Assembly (NCBI GenBank): GCA_017440575.1
Contig: JAFSGY010000058.1
Location: 22,331-86,330, forward strand
Reading direction: 5' to 3'
From: Lachnospiraceae bacterium
GTDB taxonomy: Bacteria; Bacillota; Clostridia; Lachnospirales; Lachnospiraceae
Length of the DNA stretch: 64,000 bases
Shown here one piece after another: positions 23,551 to 32,455 of this stretch. The notes under the pieces were generated by a model. It saw nothing but the letters and a program-made list of their open reading frames with translations, had not been told where the DNA came from and made no database searches. The translations under genes were made by a program, and so were the position numbers. Each line of letters starts with the position of its first letter. The stretch's first letter is position 1.

Positions 23551-24756
23551 ATGGCTTTATCATTAAATGAAACACCGTCTGCAAATCGATTACATATTGG
23601 TGTATTTGGTAAGACCAACAGCGGAAAATCCTCCTTTATTAATGCCTTTACCAGACAAGAGGTGTCTATTGTATCTGAGATTTCGGGCACTACGACTGAC
23701 CCAATATACAAGGCAATGGAGATTAACCCGCTAGGAGCATGTGTTATCATCGACACCGCTGGCTTCGATGATACAACCGCACTTGGCGAAATGCGAATCG
23801 AAAAAACAAAGCTTGCAGCAGAAAAAACAGAGCTTGCTGTCATCCTGCTTGCAGATGAAAATGTAGAAGATGAATTAAAATGGTATACGATATTTCAAGA
23901 AAAAAATATCCCTGTTCTCTTTTTAATTAGTAAAGCAGATGAAAGAACACCAGCTGACATTGATGTCATTTTTTCCACAATACAGAAACAAACAAAGGAA
24001 ATACCACTTATCATCAGTGCTGTTACGGAAGACGGCATGGAACAGGTTCGGGAAGCCTTGGCTAGAAAGCTTCCCGAAAACTATGGAACTCGCGAGATTA
24101 CCGGCAATCTCGTATCCAAAGAAGACGTTGTCTTATTAGTCATGCCACAGGATATTCAGGCACCAAAAGGACGCTTGATTCTGCCACAGGTACAGACCAT
24201 TCGTGAATTACTGGATAAAAAATGTATCGTGATGAGTGTGACAACTGATTGTATGGAACAAGCTTTGCAAGCCTTAAAGCAGCCACCAAAGCTGATTATC
24301 ACTGATTCACAGATTTTTGGCTTTGTATATGAACATAAACCAGCTGAAAGTATGCTGACTTCTTTTTCGGTACTGTTTGCAGCATATAAAGGCGATCTAC
24401 CCTATTATATCGAAGGAGCAAAGGCAATCGATTTGTTAACCGAGCAATCCAGAATCCTAATTGCTGAATGCTGCGCTCATGCGCCATTAACCGAGGATAT
24501 CGGCAGAGTCAAGATTCCAAATATGCTTAAGAAACGCTTTGGCGCAGGACTTACTGTGGATATGGTCAGTGGAACCGATTATCCGCAGGACTTAACTCCA
24601 TATGACCTAATTATCCAATGTGGTGCATGCATGTTCAATCGCCAATATGTCTTATCCCGCATTGACCGGGCAAAAAAACAACATGTTCCAATGACCAATT
24701 ATGGTGTTACCATTGCACATATTACAGGTATTTTAGATAAGATTTCTACAACCTAA
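23551..24756 (+). CDS. hydF: [FeFe] hydrogenase maturation GTPase HydF
   Basis: The 401-residue protein is the scaffold that carries the 2Fe precursor to the hydrogenase. The N-terminal GTPase domain has P-loop GKTNSGKSS (~24-32), SGTTTDP and DTAGFDD. A dimerisation domain follows. The C-terminal cluster domain has CAH (in ECCAHAPL, ~309-316) and QCGACM (~355-360). The family motif is CxH...HCxxC, so the second His is Gln here while all three Cys remain. GGAGA precedes ATG 23551. Last gene of the operon, ending at a 32-bp palindromic terminator. Confidence 0.95.
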   Translation: MALSLNETPSANRLHIGVFGKTNSGKSSFINAFTRQEVSIVSEISGTTTDPIYKAMEINPLGACVIIDTAGFDDTTALGEMRIEKTKLAAEKTELAVILLADENVEDELKWYTIFQEKNIPVLFLISKADERTPADIDVIFSTIQKQTKEIPLIISAVTEDGMEQVREALARKLPENYGTREITGNLVSKEDVVLLVMPQDIQAPKGRLILPQVQTIRELLDKKCIVMSVTTDCMEQALQALKQPPKLIITDSQIFGFVYEHKPAESMLTSFSVLFAAYKGDLPYYIEGAKAIDLLTEQSRILIAECCAHAPLTEDIGRVKIPNMLKKRFGAGLTVDMVSGTDYPQDLTPYDLIIQCGACMFNRQYVLSRIDRAKKQHVPMTNYGVTIAHITGILDKISTT

Positions 24757-24761
24757 CAAAA

Positions 24762-24793
24762 ATGTCGCACTGACAAATTTGTCAGTGCGACAT
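24762..24793. terminator. 32-bp perfect palindrome, bidirectional terminator
   Basis: ATGTCGCACTGACAAA is followed by its exact complement. Short T-runs lie on both sides, and it separates convergent hydF and the acetyltransferase gene. Confidence 0.85.
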
Positions 24794-24805
24794 ATCTATT
24801 TTCTC

Positions 24806-25282
24806 TTATAAAATCTTTTCCATTCCGACCTTCTGCGGAACCAGTCCACATGCCTCATAAAACTTCATAGCACTCTCATTTAATGACCAGACATTGAGCG
24901 TCACATTATAACAGCCCTGCTCCTTAGCAAACTGTACTACGTGTTCATATAATCTCTTACCAATATGCTGTCCTCTGATATTTTCATCCACACAGAGGTC
25001 ATCAATGTAAAGAGTCTTAATATCGGTCAAAATGTTATTGTTAATATGCTGCTGAAAGATGCAAAAGGCATAGCCTGCAACCTGATTCTCTTCATTTACC
25101 GCAACAAAAATCGGAGTCTTTTCATCATGAATAATATCTTTTAGCTCTTCATCGGTATATTTCTTGCAGCCTGCCTTAAATAAATCAGGTCTACCATTAT
25201 GGTGTACCATCAGTACCTGAAAGAGTAGGCTATTGATGCCCTCCATATCTCGTTCTTCTGCTCTTCTTATCTGCAATTCCAT
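24806..25282 (-). CDS. GNAT-family N-acetyltransferase
   Basis: The 158-residue protein has the GNAT fold: N-terminal MELQIRRAEERDMEGIN, central strand TLYIDDLCVDENIRGQHIGKRLYEHV with the acetyl-CoA pyrophosphate loop (R/Q-x-x-G-x-G/A type, RGQHIG). The C-terminal NVTLNVWSLNESAMKFYEACGL is also typical. It would transfer acetyl from acetyl-CoA to an amine. The substrate is unknown. The EAL-protein gene ends only 3 bp upstream on the same strand, so they are probably co-transcribed. Confidence 0.9.
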   Translation of the reverse strand: MELQIRRAEERDMEGINSLLFQVLMVHHNGRPDLFKAGCKKYTDEELKDIIHDEKTPIFVAVNEENQVAGYAFCIFQQHINNNILTDIKTLYIDDLCVDENIRGQHIGKRLYEHVVQFAKEQGCYNVTLNVWSLNESAMKFYEACGLVPQKVGMEKIL

Positions 25283-25285
25283 GTC

Positions 25286-27526
25286 TTACCTCCTGCTGTC
25301 TGAGAGTATCTTATTCATAAATTCTATTGCCGGCAATGGCTTTGAGAAGTAAAATCCCTGAATCACTTCACAGCCTCTTTGCTTCAAATACAGATATTGA
25401 TCCTCTGTTTCAACACCTTCTGCCACAACCGGTAAATCCAACATCTTTGCCAAATCAAGCACACAACAGATAATGCTGCTGCCCTTTTCATCGCTGTAAT
25501 CATCTACAAAGCTCTTATCCAGCTTAATCTCATCAATTGGTACCGATTTTAACATCATCAGGGAAGAATATCCGGTGCCAAAATCATCCATTAAAATACG
25601 AAATCCATAGCTTCTTAGCTTTTCCAGAGTAGTACGGAACAGGTCTAAATCTTCAAACAAAGCACTTTCTGTAATCTCCAGCTCTATCAGGTCATTGGAT
25701 AATCCCATTCTCTTCATCTGGTTATAATAGTCATCTGCAAAGCTCTTATCATACATAAGCTGTCTGGATACGTTAACCGAAATCGGAACAGGCTTAATCC
25801 CCTTATCTACAAAATACTTCTGCAACGTACATACCATGGAAAATACTTCTCTATCCAGCTTTCGAATAAATCCATTATTTTCTGCAAGAGGAATAAATCT
25901 TCCCGGTGAAATAATTCTTCCGTCTGCTGTAATCCAACGAATCAAGGCTTCACCACCACATATCTCGCCATTTTCTGCGTTGTATTTTGGCTGGATATAT
26001 GGCTGGAACTCATGATTTCGTAGTGCAATCTCCATCTCATCTTCCAAATGGGTATTTTCATACAGAGCATTACGGAAGCTCTCGTCATAATAAGAAATAC
26101 CATTGTCTGCATTTTGCTTAATCGTATCATGAGCAATTTTTGCCTTGTTCACCATTTCTTCAATGCTTTCACTGTAATGCTCTACCACGTAAATACCGAT
26201 GGTCGGACGAAGCATATGATCAAAAGCCTTGGCATCATGAATGGCATGGTTAAAGCGCATCAGACTATTTTCCAGCTCTTGTGCATCATTATAGAAGTAC
26301 ATAATACAAAACTGGTCAGTATTTTTCCTGCATACAATGCCATTTTCACCAATATATTGCTGTATGGCATTATAAATATTGCAGATAATCTGGTTCATTC
26401 TCTCATTACTGTAAAGAGTAGCAATCAGATTAAAATTATCAATATCCAAATAAATACAAACTGCCTTTTCTTCCTTCTGCTCATCAAGCCTTTTACGACA
26501 GTCTAAACAGAACTTAGCATAGGTTTTTCCTTTTGTCAGAGAATCGGTATATAATGCATCCTCTAATAGTCTGTTTTTTTCCTTTTGAGAAAAGCGAATA
26601 CTCAATACTACAAAAACTGCAATCAATGAAATACCTATACAATATATCGCTACACTGAGCATAATCGTATTCTTGGTTACTTCGGCCACATCCTTAGGTA
26701 CAACACTGACTACATACCAGTCATTGATACTTAATGGCATACAGCATGCCAGCTTATTACCATTTACACTATATATCTCAAAAAAGCTTTTGGTCTTATT
26801 CTCAATACTATCCTGAATCTTTTCAACCGTTTCCTTATTCTGCTGATTCACTTGAATATATTCAATAATATTTTCCAAACCCACAATGGCATTGTGATGA
26901 TTGGTATTAATCACAACATTTCCCTTACTGTCAACAATATAAGTATAGCCCTCACCTGAGAAGGAGGTCACGGACAGCAATTCCTTAAATACCTCACTAT
27001 GATATACCAGCGACATAACACCCATAATCTGATTGGTATCTGAATCATACACCGGCATAGAATAAATATTTACATCCTGACCATCAAACTCATCCTGTAT
27101 AACGTTAGTCAGCAAGGCTTCTCCGGTTAATGCTCTTTCAAAGTTATCTATGCCTCTCATATTCATGCTAAGCCCATCTGTTGTTAAGGTATCGCCATTA
27201 ACTTGTGAATATGCAATTCTTTTCATCCCATATCGTTCTACCGTGGAAACCAGACGCTCTATGCCACCTTCCAAATCCTCCTTCATGGTAATTGCCATAC
27301 GCACAGTAAGACCTTCTAGTAACAGCATATCGCTCTCATACTGACGTTCTATCATTTCCGCACAAAGTGCTGCCTCATCTTCCATAGAAGTCTGTATCTG
27401 GCGATTCATATTCTGTACAATTAACTTGGAAAAAAACATTGCTGTCGGTATTGTTGCAACCAACATGACATAAGAGATTAATATAAATAGATTTTTCTTC
27501 TTCTTTTGTATTTTCATAACACCCAT
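25286..27526 (-). CDS. Membrane dCache sensor with degenerate GGDEF and intact EAL domain
   Basis: The 746-residue protein has membrane helices at ~13-36 and ~288-310 that enclose an extracellular dCache-type sensor (~45-275). The GGDEF domain (~320-480) is degenerate: the signature position reads NTDQF (402-406), so it should not make c-di-GMP. The EAL domain (~495-740) keeps EALIRW (526-531), ELEITES, DDFGTGYSSL, DEIKLDKSF and AEGVET. A c-di-GMP phosphodiesterase regulated by an outside small molecule, perhaps by GTP binding to the degenerate domain, is the likely function. The start is uncertain between ATG 27526 and 27517. Confidence 0.92.
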   Translation of the reverse strand: MGVMKIQKKKKNLFILISYVMLVATIPTAMFFSKLIVQNMNRQIQTSMEDEAALCAEMIERQYESDMLLLEGLTVRMAITMKEDLEGGIERLVSTVERYGMKRIAYSQVNGDTLTTDGLSMNMRGIDNFERALTGEALLTNVIQDEFDGQDVNIYSMPVYDSDTNQIMGVMSLVYHSEVFKELLSVTSFSGEGYTYIVDSKGNVVINTNHHNAIVGLENIIEYIQVNQQNKETVEKIQDSIENKTKSFFEIYSVNGNKLACCMPLSINDWYVVSVVPKDVAEVTKNTIMLSVAIYCIGISLIAVFVVLSIRFSQKEKNRLLEDALYTDSLTKGKTYAKFCLDCRKRLDEQKEEKAVCIYLDIDNFNLIATLYSNERMNQIICNIYNAIQQYIGENGIVCRKNTDQFCIMYFYNDAQELENSLMRFNHAIHDAKAFDHMLRPTIGIYVVEHYSESIEEMVNKAKIAHDTIKQNADNGISYYDESFRNALYENTHLEDEMEIALRNHEFQPYIQPKYNAENGEICGGEALIRWITADGRIISPGRFIPLAENNGFIRKLDREVFSMVCTLQKYFVDKGIKPVPISVNVSRQLMYDKSFADDYYNQMKRMGLSNDLIELEITESALFEDLDLFRTTLEKLRSYGFRILMDDFGTGYSSLMMLKSVPIDEIKLDKSFVDDYSDEKGSSIICCVLDLAKMLDLPVVAEGVETEDQYLYLKQRGCEVIQGFYFSKPLPAIEFMNKILSDSRR

Positions 27527-27651
27527 ATATCCTAGTTTACTTTTTGCGCATATTTTTTATATACTTTTTATTATATCATTTCATTTTCAACAAATCCACT
27601 TACGTAAGATAACTATTCTGAACAGTTACAATTATTGTACGCATTATGTCA

Positions 27652-27681
27652 TTGTCTTTCTAGAACAACTTGTGTTATAGT
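27652..27681 (+). promoter_or_regulatory. Possible promoter of the acyltransferase gene
   Basis: TTGTCT (27652-27657), 18 bases, TATAGT (27676-27681). Moderate match to sigma-A. Confidence 0.5.
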
Positions 27682-27749
27682 GTGTTTGGTATACAACATA
27701 TTTTCATATTAAGTGTAGGTCGGAATATCATCACAAGGAGAACTATAGC

Positions 27750-28730
27750 ATGCGACAAAGAGATTACAAAATGGATAATTTCCGCCTCTTACTCATTTTT
27801 CTTGTCCTAATGGGACATTTTATGGAGCTGTTCAAGGGCGAATTGACTTCTGATTTATATATGATTATTTATTCCTTTCACATGCCTGCTTTTCTGTTTT
27901 TGACAGGCTTTTTTGCTCGCTTTGACCGCCGAAAGATCGTTTTCCACCTAATTTATCCATATATTCTGTTTCAGATTTTATACCGCATATTCGATGCATT
28001 GATTTACAAAGAAAAAGACACCTTTACTATAGAGTTCACAACTCCCTACTGGTTATTATGGTATCTGTTGGTAACCATTTTTTGTTATTTGCTGCTTCCT
28101 TTATTCGATACGCAAAATAAAAGCTCACGCATTGCCATTGTTATTACAAGCCTTGTCCTTGCTCTTTTATCAGGCTTTGATACCTCTTTGGGATATTATG
28201 GCTCCCTTGCCCGTTTTTTTAGCTTTCTGCCATTTTTTGTAGTTGGATATTATGTGGCTCACACAGAGAAAACAAAGAAATATCCTCTCTGGTTTGCTCT
28301 ATTACTTGGTGTACTTTTGATTGCTTCCAGCTACTATGTCATAAGTTCACCTGATATTACAAAAAATATGCTTTATGCCTCATATTCCTATGAAAAAGCT
28401 AACTACAATACCTATATAAAGCTGTTTCTATTATTACTAGGCTTTGCGTGGATTACATTTTTGTTAATTCTCATACCAAGCAGGAAAATTCCTTTGTTAT
28501 CTGTTCTTGGCCAACATACCCTACCCGTGTTCTTATTACATGGTTTTCTGGTTCGGCTTGCGAAAAAGCATAAAATTTTCTGTTATTCAGAAGCGGAAAA
28601 TCTGCTTTTTGCAATGATTCTTTCTATCACGATTATTTGTCTCTTTGGAAATCCATGGAGCGCAAAATGGTTCAACCGTTTGTTTACCGGGAAATGGATT
28701 TATAACCTACTGCATCGAAAAAGGGCGTAA
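27750..28730 (+). CDS. Integral membrane acyltransferase (acyltransferase 3 family)
   Basis: The 326-residue protein has about ten hydrophobic helices. It starts with RDYKMDNFRLLLIFLVLMGHF, the typical first helix ending in the His of the family, and continues with SFHMPAFLFLTGFF. These enzymes move acetyl or succinyl groups onto glycans across the membrane. It resembles the O-acetylase branch. AAGGAG lies before ATG 27750. The gene is alone, and its stop codon lies inside the terminator hairpin. The sugar modified is unknown; capsule, teichoic acid or flagellin glycan are possibilities. Confidence 0.88.
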   Translation: MRQRDYKMDNFRLLLIFLVLMGHFMELFKGELTSDLYMIIYSFHMPAFLFLTGFFARFDRRKIVFHLIYPYILFQILYRIFDALIYKEKDTFTIEFTTPYWLLWYLLVTIFCYLLLPLFDTQNKSSRIAIVITSLVLALLSGFDTSLGYYGSLARFFSFLPFFVVGYYVAHTEKTKKYPLWFALLLGVLLIASSYYVISSPDITKNMLYASYSYEKANYNTYIKLFLLLLGFAWITFLLILIPSRKIPLLSVLGQHTLPVFLLHGFLVRLAKKHKIFCYSEAENLLFAMILSITIICLFGNPWSAKWFNRLFTGKWIYNLLHRKRA

Positions 28731-28747
28731 AAATACGCCCTTTTTTG
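28718..28747. terminator. Terminator overlapping the acyltransferase stop codon
   Basis: AAAAAGGGCGT pairs with ACGCCCTTTTT, with A and T runs on both sides, so it can serve both convergent genes. Confidence 0.9.
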
Positions 28748-28751
28748 GTAT

Positions 28752-29210
28752 CTAGTATCTTGTAACTACCGTTTCTGCTAACTCTTCTCCCTCATATCGT
28801 AATTTTAAGGAAAAGAAATTTTTACTCTCATCTAACAAGCGAAAAAATACCTTATCACCTTCCCAAAGATTGAGCTTTTCTATATCAGTCTTTGGAACCC
28901 AAACAAGCTCTCCCTCATCACAGGACTGCATTTCGCCTTCATATTCCGTGGCAGTAAAGAGGTGCATGTACTCTGTCTCACATACATTTGACACAAATGT
29001 CACAATTCCTCGATAAGAAAATCTCTTCAAGATAAGTCCTGTCTCTTCCTTTACTTCTCGAAGAAGACAGTCCTCCGGGCTCTCTCCATCCTCAAACTTT
29101 CCACCAACACCAATCCATTTGTCATGATTCATGTCGTTTACTTTCTTCACGCGATGTAACATTAGGTACTTATCATCCTTTTCTATATAGCATAAGGTTG
29201 TATTCTTCAT
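28752..29210 (-). CDS. Nudix hydrolase (MutT-like 8-oxo-dGTP diphosphatase)
   Basis: The 152-residue enzyme has a full Nudix box: GKFEDGESPEDCLLREVKEETGL (G-x5-E-x7-REVxEETGL), here running from ~37 to 59. It begins MKNTTLCYIEKDDKYLMLHR, like YtkD/MutT-type enzymes that clean up oxidised or non-canonical NTPs. The EcsC gene ends ~8 bp upstream on the same strand, so the two are probably co-transcribed. Substrate not certain. Confidence 0.93.
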   Translation of the reverse strand: MKNTTLCYIEKDDKYLMLHRVKKVNDMNHDKWIGVGGKFEDGESPEDCLLREVKEETGLILKRFSYRGIVTFVSNVCETEYMHLFTATEYEGEMQSCDEGELVWVPKTDIEKLNLWEGDKVFFRLLDESKNFFSLKLRYEGEELAETVVTRY

Positions 29211-29218
29211 ATTATTGT

Positions 29219-30004
29219 TTATCCCTTCATCCGTTTATTATAAAATCTACGCCTGTACTTCAGTTCCGCATACTTTACAACCTGCTTCATATAGATGACA
29301 TCATAAGCTCCACCTGCTGCCCCCACAACAGGAATTCCCTGCAAGAACTTCATATACAACAGCTCTTTTGACAAGCCGCCGGCTGCCTCATTGATGCTGT
29401 CATTCAGCATTCTGTTCCTTGTAAAATGTCCTGTTTCCATAAAATAATTCAGCTCATCATTTACCTCATGCAACTCATCTCCATAGGAAATAGCTCCACG
29501 AATCAATAATAAAATAAACTGTTTTTCTTCCTCTTTTTCATAATCAAAGCCATAATTAAGGGCAATCTCATAGATGCTTTTCAACATCAATCCTGTAAAA
29601 AGTACAATATCAGGAATGCCAATGCCAAGTACACCAAGCCCGATACCGGAAATACCAGATATAAGCATATTCAGATTACCTGCACCGGATGCCTTTTGGG
29701 AAAAAGTTTTCAAAGATTTTCTGTTGTTTCTAACCTGCGCTGCAAATTCGTTAATTTGATAAGTTTTCTCAAGCTCTTCCTTTTTATAGGTTTTCTCTAT
29801 GATACCAGTACCCTTTTCAAAAATAAGATAAAATGCCTTGGAAAAGGCAGTATCCAGTGTCTTTTGCAAATTCTCAGGAACTTTCTTCTCTAGAAGCTGA
29901 TTCAATCGGGAATCCTTTTTCTCCATACGCTTCTGCATATAAAGCTGTTCCTGCTTCTGGAGCTTCAGCCATTCCTTTTCCAATGGTGATAAGCTGTTGC
30001 GCAT
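29219..30004 (-). CDS. EcsC family protein
   Basis: ATG 30004 (MRNSLSP) is chosen because AGGAGG lies seven bases upstream. The 261-residue protein has the EcsC-family region (~80-250). It includes a hydrophobic glycine-rich stretch, NLMLISGISGIGLGVLGIGI then PDIVLFTGLMLKSI, and a late GIPVVGAAGGAYDVIYMKQV. EcsC-type proteins are membrane-associated and linked to ABC-transporter operons in Bacillus, but their molecular job is unknown. Here no transporter is adjacent. VOC protein upstream and Nudix hydrolase downstream share the strand. Confidence 0.87.
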   Translation of the reverse strand: MRNSLSPLEKEWLKLQKQEQLYMQKRMEKKDSRLNQLLEKKVPENLQKTLDTAFSKAFYLIFEKGTGIIEKTYKKEELEKTYQINEFAAQVRNNRKSLKTFSQKASGAGNLNMLISGISGIGLGVLGIGIPDIVLFTGLMLKSIYEIALNYGFDYEKEEEKQFILLLIRGAISYGDELHEVNDELNYFMETGHFTRNRMLNDSINEAAGGLSKELLYMKFLQGIPVVGAAGGAYDVIYMKQVVKYAELKYRRRFYNKRMKG

Positions 30005-30026
30005 ATGCATTCCTCCTACCGATTTT

Positions 30027-30407
30027 TTACTCGTGAATCTCCAATGGCAAACCGTCCGGGTCATGGAAAAAGGTCATCTTTTTATTGGTAAAAGCATCTA
30101 CTCTTATTGGTTCCGTTTCTATTCCAAGACTATTAAGTTCCTTTGCCGTCTCTTCTACAGATTCTACATGAAATGCTAAATGGCGCAATCCATATGCCTC
30201 TGGATAGCTTGGGCGCTTTGGACAGCCTTGTACAATAAATAGTTCTATCTCACTCTCTCCAAATCTTAAATCAATCTTATAATCCTTTTTCTCTTCTCGG
30301 TAATTTTCTCTGATTACCTCAAAACCAAGCAAATCCACATAAAAATGCTTTGATTTCTCATAATCACTTCCAATTATTGCAATGTGATGCATGTTGCTCA
30401 GATTCAT
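30027..30407 (-). CDS. VOC/glyoxalase-family protein
   Basis: The 126-residue protein is a small vicinal-oxygen-chelate fold enzyme: MHHIAIIGSDYEKSKHFYVDLLGFEV at the start, RHLAFHVES in the middle, and FFHDPDGLPLEIHE at the end. His7/8, His~84 and Glu~125 are in the positions of metal ligands in lactoylglutathione lyase and bleomycin-resistance-type proteins. It is close to the YaeR-like subgroup. The EcsC gene starts 22 bp after it. Substrate unknown. Confidence 0.9.
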   Translation of the reverse strand: MNLSNMHHIAIIGSDYEKSKHFYVDLLGFEVIRENYREEKKDYKIDLRFGESEIELFIVQGCPKRPSYPEAYGLRHLAFHVESVEETAKELNSLGIETEPIRVDAFTNKKMTFFHDPDGLPLEIHE

Positions 30408-30586
30408 TCCGTGTCACTCCCTTATTTCATATATAATGTTATTCAAACCTTTGTACAATATTATATCTATTGTCATTATACTATAAAGTTTCTACTATGA
30501 ATCCTTAAGTTTCTATTAAGTAATACTGTAAAGAATCTATCAAGAACATAACTTATCCTAAAACGTTTATTTATCCGTATATAAAA

Positions 30587-30627
30587 ATGCGCCAAATAAA
30601 AACTCTATTATTTTTTATTTGGCACAT
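30587..30627 (-). terminator. Terminator after the HAD phosphatase gene
   Basis: On the minus strand TGTGCCAAATAAAA pairs with TTTTATTTGGCGCA (one mismatch), followed by TTTTTATA. The rest of 30408-30631 is AT-rich with no gene. Confidence 0.8.
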
Positions 30628-30631
30628 TTAC

Positions 30632-31276
30632 TTACTCTAACTCTTTTTGTATTCCGTATAAATTTTCTGTAATACATACATTTCTGTATGCCATAAAATC
30701 TTCTTCTGTAGTTGTTCCTGTAAGAACGCCCGCAAAATCCACTTTTGCAGCTTGGGCAGTCTTTGCATCCACAACGCTGTCGCCGATATATAGGATATCT
30801 ACTTTTTCTAATTGCAACTTTTCAATTGCATAGAGCAAGCCTTCCGGGTTTGGCTTTGGTGCTTTTACATCCTCGCCACCTACAATAATATCAACCATTT
30901 CTGTCATATGGAATTTTGCTAAAATCGCATCAATACGGTAATGAAACTTGGTTGTCACAATACCAATTTTACAACCATTTTCTCGCAAAGAAGTAAAAAC
31001 CTGCTTTACCGGTTCATAAATCTGTGTACTGGCAACCATAACCTCATCTGCTTTTTCCTTAAAATAGGTTGCAAATTGCTCTGCCCTTTCTTCATTCTTA
31101 CTGCTTGTGAGTGTAAAATATGTTTCTCTTAAAGACAGACCTATGGTTTTACGGATTTCTTCTGCTGTTTTGGCTTCTTCATCTAACTGCGAAAGTGCAT
31201 GCAGAACACTTTCTACGATTCCCTCGGAAGAATCACCAAGTGTATAATCAAAATCAAATATATATGCTTTATACAT
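30632..31276 (-). CDS. HAD-family hydrolase (phosphoglycolate phosphatase-like)
   Basis: ATG 31276 (MYKAYIFDFDYTLGDSSEG) is chosen: AGGGG lies seven bases before it. The 214-residue enzyme has HAD motif I DFDYTLGD (nucleophile Asp8, acid/base Asp10), motif II IVTT, motif III K at KAPKPNPEGL and motif IV IGDSVVDAKTA. A helical cap lies between. The usual DxDGTL Gly is Tyr here. It starts 2 bp after the SDR gene ends, so the two are coupled. Substrate likely a small phosphorylated sugar or phosphoglycolate. Confidence 0.9.
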   Translation of the reverse strand: MYKAYIFDFDYTLGDSSEGIVESVLHALSQLDEEAKTAEEIRKTIGLSLRETYFTLTSSKNEERAEQFATYFKEKADEVMVASTQIYEPVKQVFTSLRENGCKIGIVTTKFHYRIDAILAKFHMTEMVDIIVGGEDVKAPKPNPEGLLYAIEKLQLEKVDILYIGDSVVDAKTAQAAKVDFAGVLTGTTTEEDFMAYRNVCITENLYGIQKELE

Positions 31277-31278
31277 CA

Positions 31279-32121
31279 CTATACCCCTAAATAGCAATGG
31301 AAACCACCATCAACAGGAAGTACAACTCCTGTTACAAAGCTACTACCCTTTGGACTTACCAAGAATAATAATGCTCCGATTAAATCCTCCGGCTCACCGT
31401 ATTTACCCATTGGTGTGCTATTGATAATCTTCTGACTTCTTGGTGTTGGTGTTCCGTCCGGGTTAAAATGCAGTGCATGATTCTGTGTTGTTTGGAAAAA
31501 GCCCGGAGCTATGGCATTGACACGAATACCGCTCTTTGCAAAATAATTCGCTGCCCATTCCGTAAAGTTGGAAATCGCAGCCTTAGCGCTGGAATACCCC
31601 GGTATTCTTGTTAGCGGCGCAAAGGCTCCCATACTGGAAATATTGATGATATTGGCATTTTCCTGATTTACCATCGCCTCACCAAATACCTGTGTCGGAA
31701 GCATGGTTCCATATAAGTTCAAATCAAGCTCTTTTCGAATGTTTTCCATATCAATCGTAAAAAAGCTCATCATATCATCTTCCAAATCAACATACTGATC
31801 CTGTGGAATCTCTGCACTTTTTACTGCGCCACCTGCGCAATTGACAAGAATATTAATCTTACCCCATTTGCTTATAATTTCCTGCTTTGCCTGCTCAAGA
31901 CTTTCTTTGCTCATAACATCTGCTGCCAGCGAAATAGCCTCTCCACCCTCTGCAACAATGTCATTTACAACAGGAACTCCATTCTCTGCCTTTCTTCCTA
32001 ACACAGCAACCTTGGCGCCGCACTTTCCAAGTGCCCTACTAAACATTCCGCCAATGACTCCACTTCCTCCGGTTACTACAACAACCTGCCCTATTAAATC
32101 AATCTGAAATGGTAACTCCAT
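31279..32121 (-). CDS. SDR-family D-mannonate oxidoreductase-like dehydrogenase
   Basis: ATG 32121 is six bases from GGGAGGAG, better than ATG 32124. The 280-residue enzyme has the Rossmann motif TGGSGVIGG (~17-25), NCAGG, catalytic Ser in NISSMG and YSSAK (Tyr/Lys). Long residue runs (FFTIDMENIRKELDLNLYGT and NPDGTPTPRSQKII) are typical of the SDR-type fructuronate reductase / D-mannonate oxidoreductase family. That would place it in uronate breakdown, which fits a plant-glycan user. The neighbours are not uronate genes, so the substrate is inferred. Confidence 0.82.
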   Translation of the reverse strand: MELPFQIDLIGQVVVVTGGSGVIGGMFSRALGKCGAKVAVLGRKAENGVPVVNDIVAEGGEAISLAADVMSKESLEQAKQEIISKWGKINILVNCAGGAVKSAEIPQDQYVDLEDDMMSFFTIDMENIRKELDLNLYGTMLPTQVFGEAMVNQENANIINISSMGAFAPLTRIPGYSSAKAAISNFTEWAANYFAKSGIRVNAIAPGFFQTTQNHALHFNPDGTPTPRSQKIINSTPMGKYGEPEDLIGALLFLVSPKGSSFVTGVVLPVDGGFHCYLGV

Positions 32122-32134
32122 CATATACTCCTCC

Positions 32135-32452
32135 CTAATATATCGGTCTTTCCCATTGGTACTTTTTCATATCAACATATCCGTTTATAAACTCCACACC
32201 TTCTGCTTCCAGTAACTCTATCTGTTTGTTTCTTCCACCAAAGGCAAAAGCCTCGGATACACTGCCTTCCTTATTGACAACCCGATAGCAGGGAATATTG
32301 TCCGGGTCAGGATTGGCATGCAAGGCATATCCTACTATCCTTGCCCAGCGTTTATTTCCTGCCAATGCTGCTATCTGACCGTAGGTTGCCACCTGACCAT
32401 ATGGAATCTGCTTTACTACCTCGTAGATTTTGTCAAATGTGGATTGTTCCAT
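32135..32452 (-). CDS. MGMT-family alkyltransferase homologue with PCYRVV
   Basis: The 105-residue protein is only the C-terminal, DNA-binding part of O6-alkylguanine-DNA alkyltransferase. PYGQVATYGQIAALAG gives the helix-turn-helix, RIVGYALHANP follows, then the active-site loop PCYRVV. The acceptor Cys55 is kept, but the activating His is Tyr56 (PCHRV is canonical). Alkyltransferase-like proteins instead replace the Cys with Trp, so this is neither standard type. It might repair slowly or only flag lesions. It lies 11 bp before the SDR gene. Confidence 0.88.
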   Translation of the reverse strand: MEQSTFDKIYEVVKQIPYGQVATYGQIAALAGNKRWARIVGYALHANPDPDNIPCYRVVNKEGSVSEAFAFGGRNKQIELLEAEGVEFINGYVDMKKYQWERPIY

Positions 32453-32455
32453 GGG

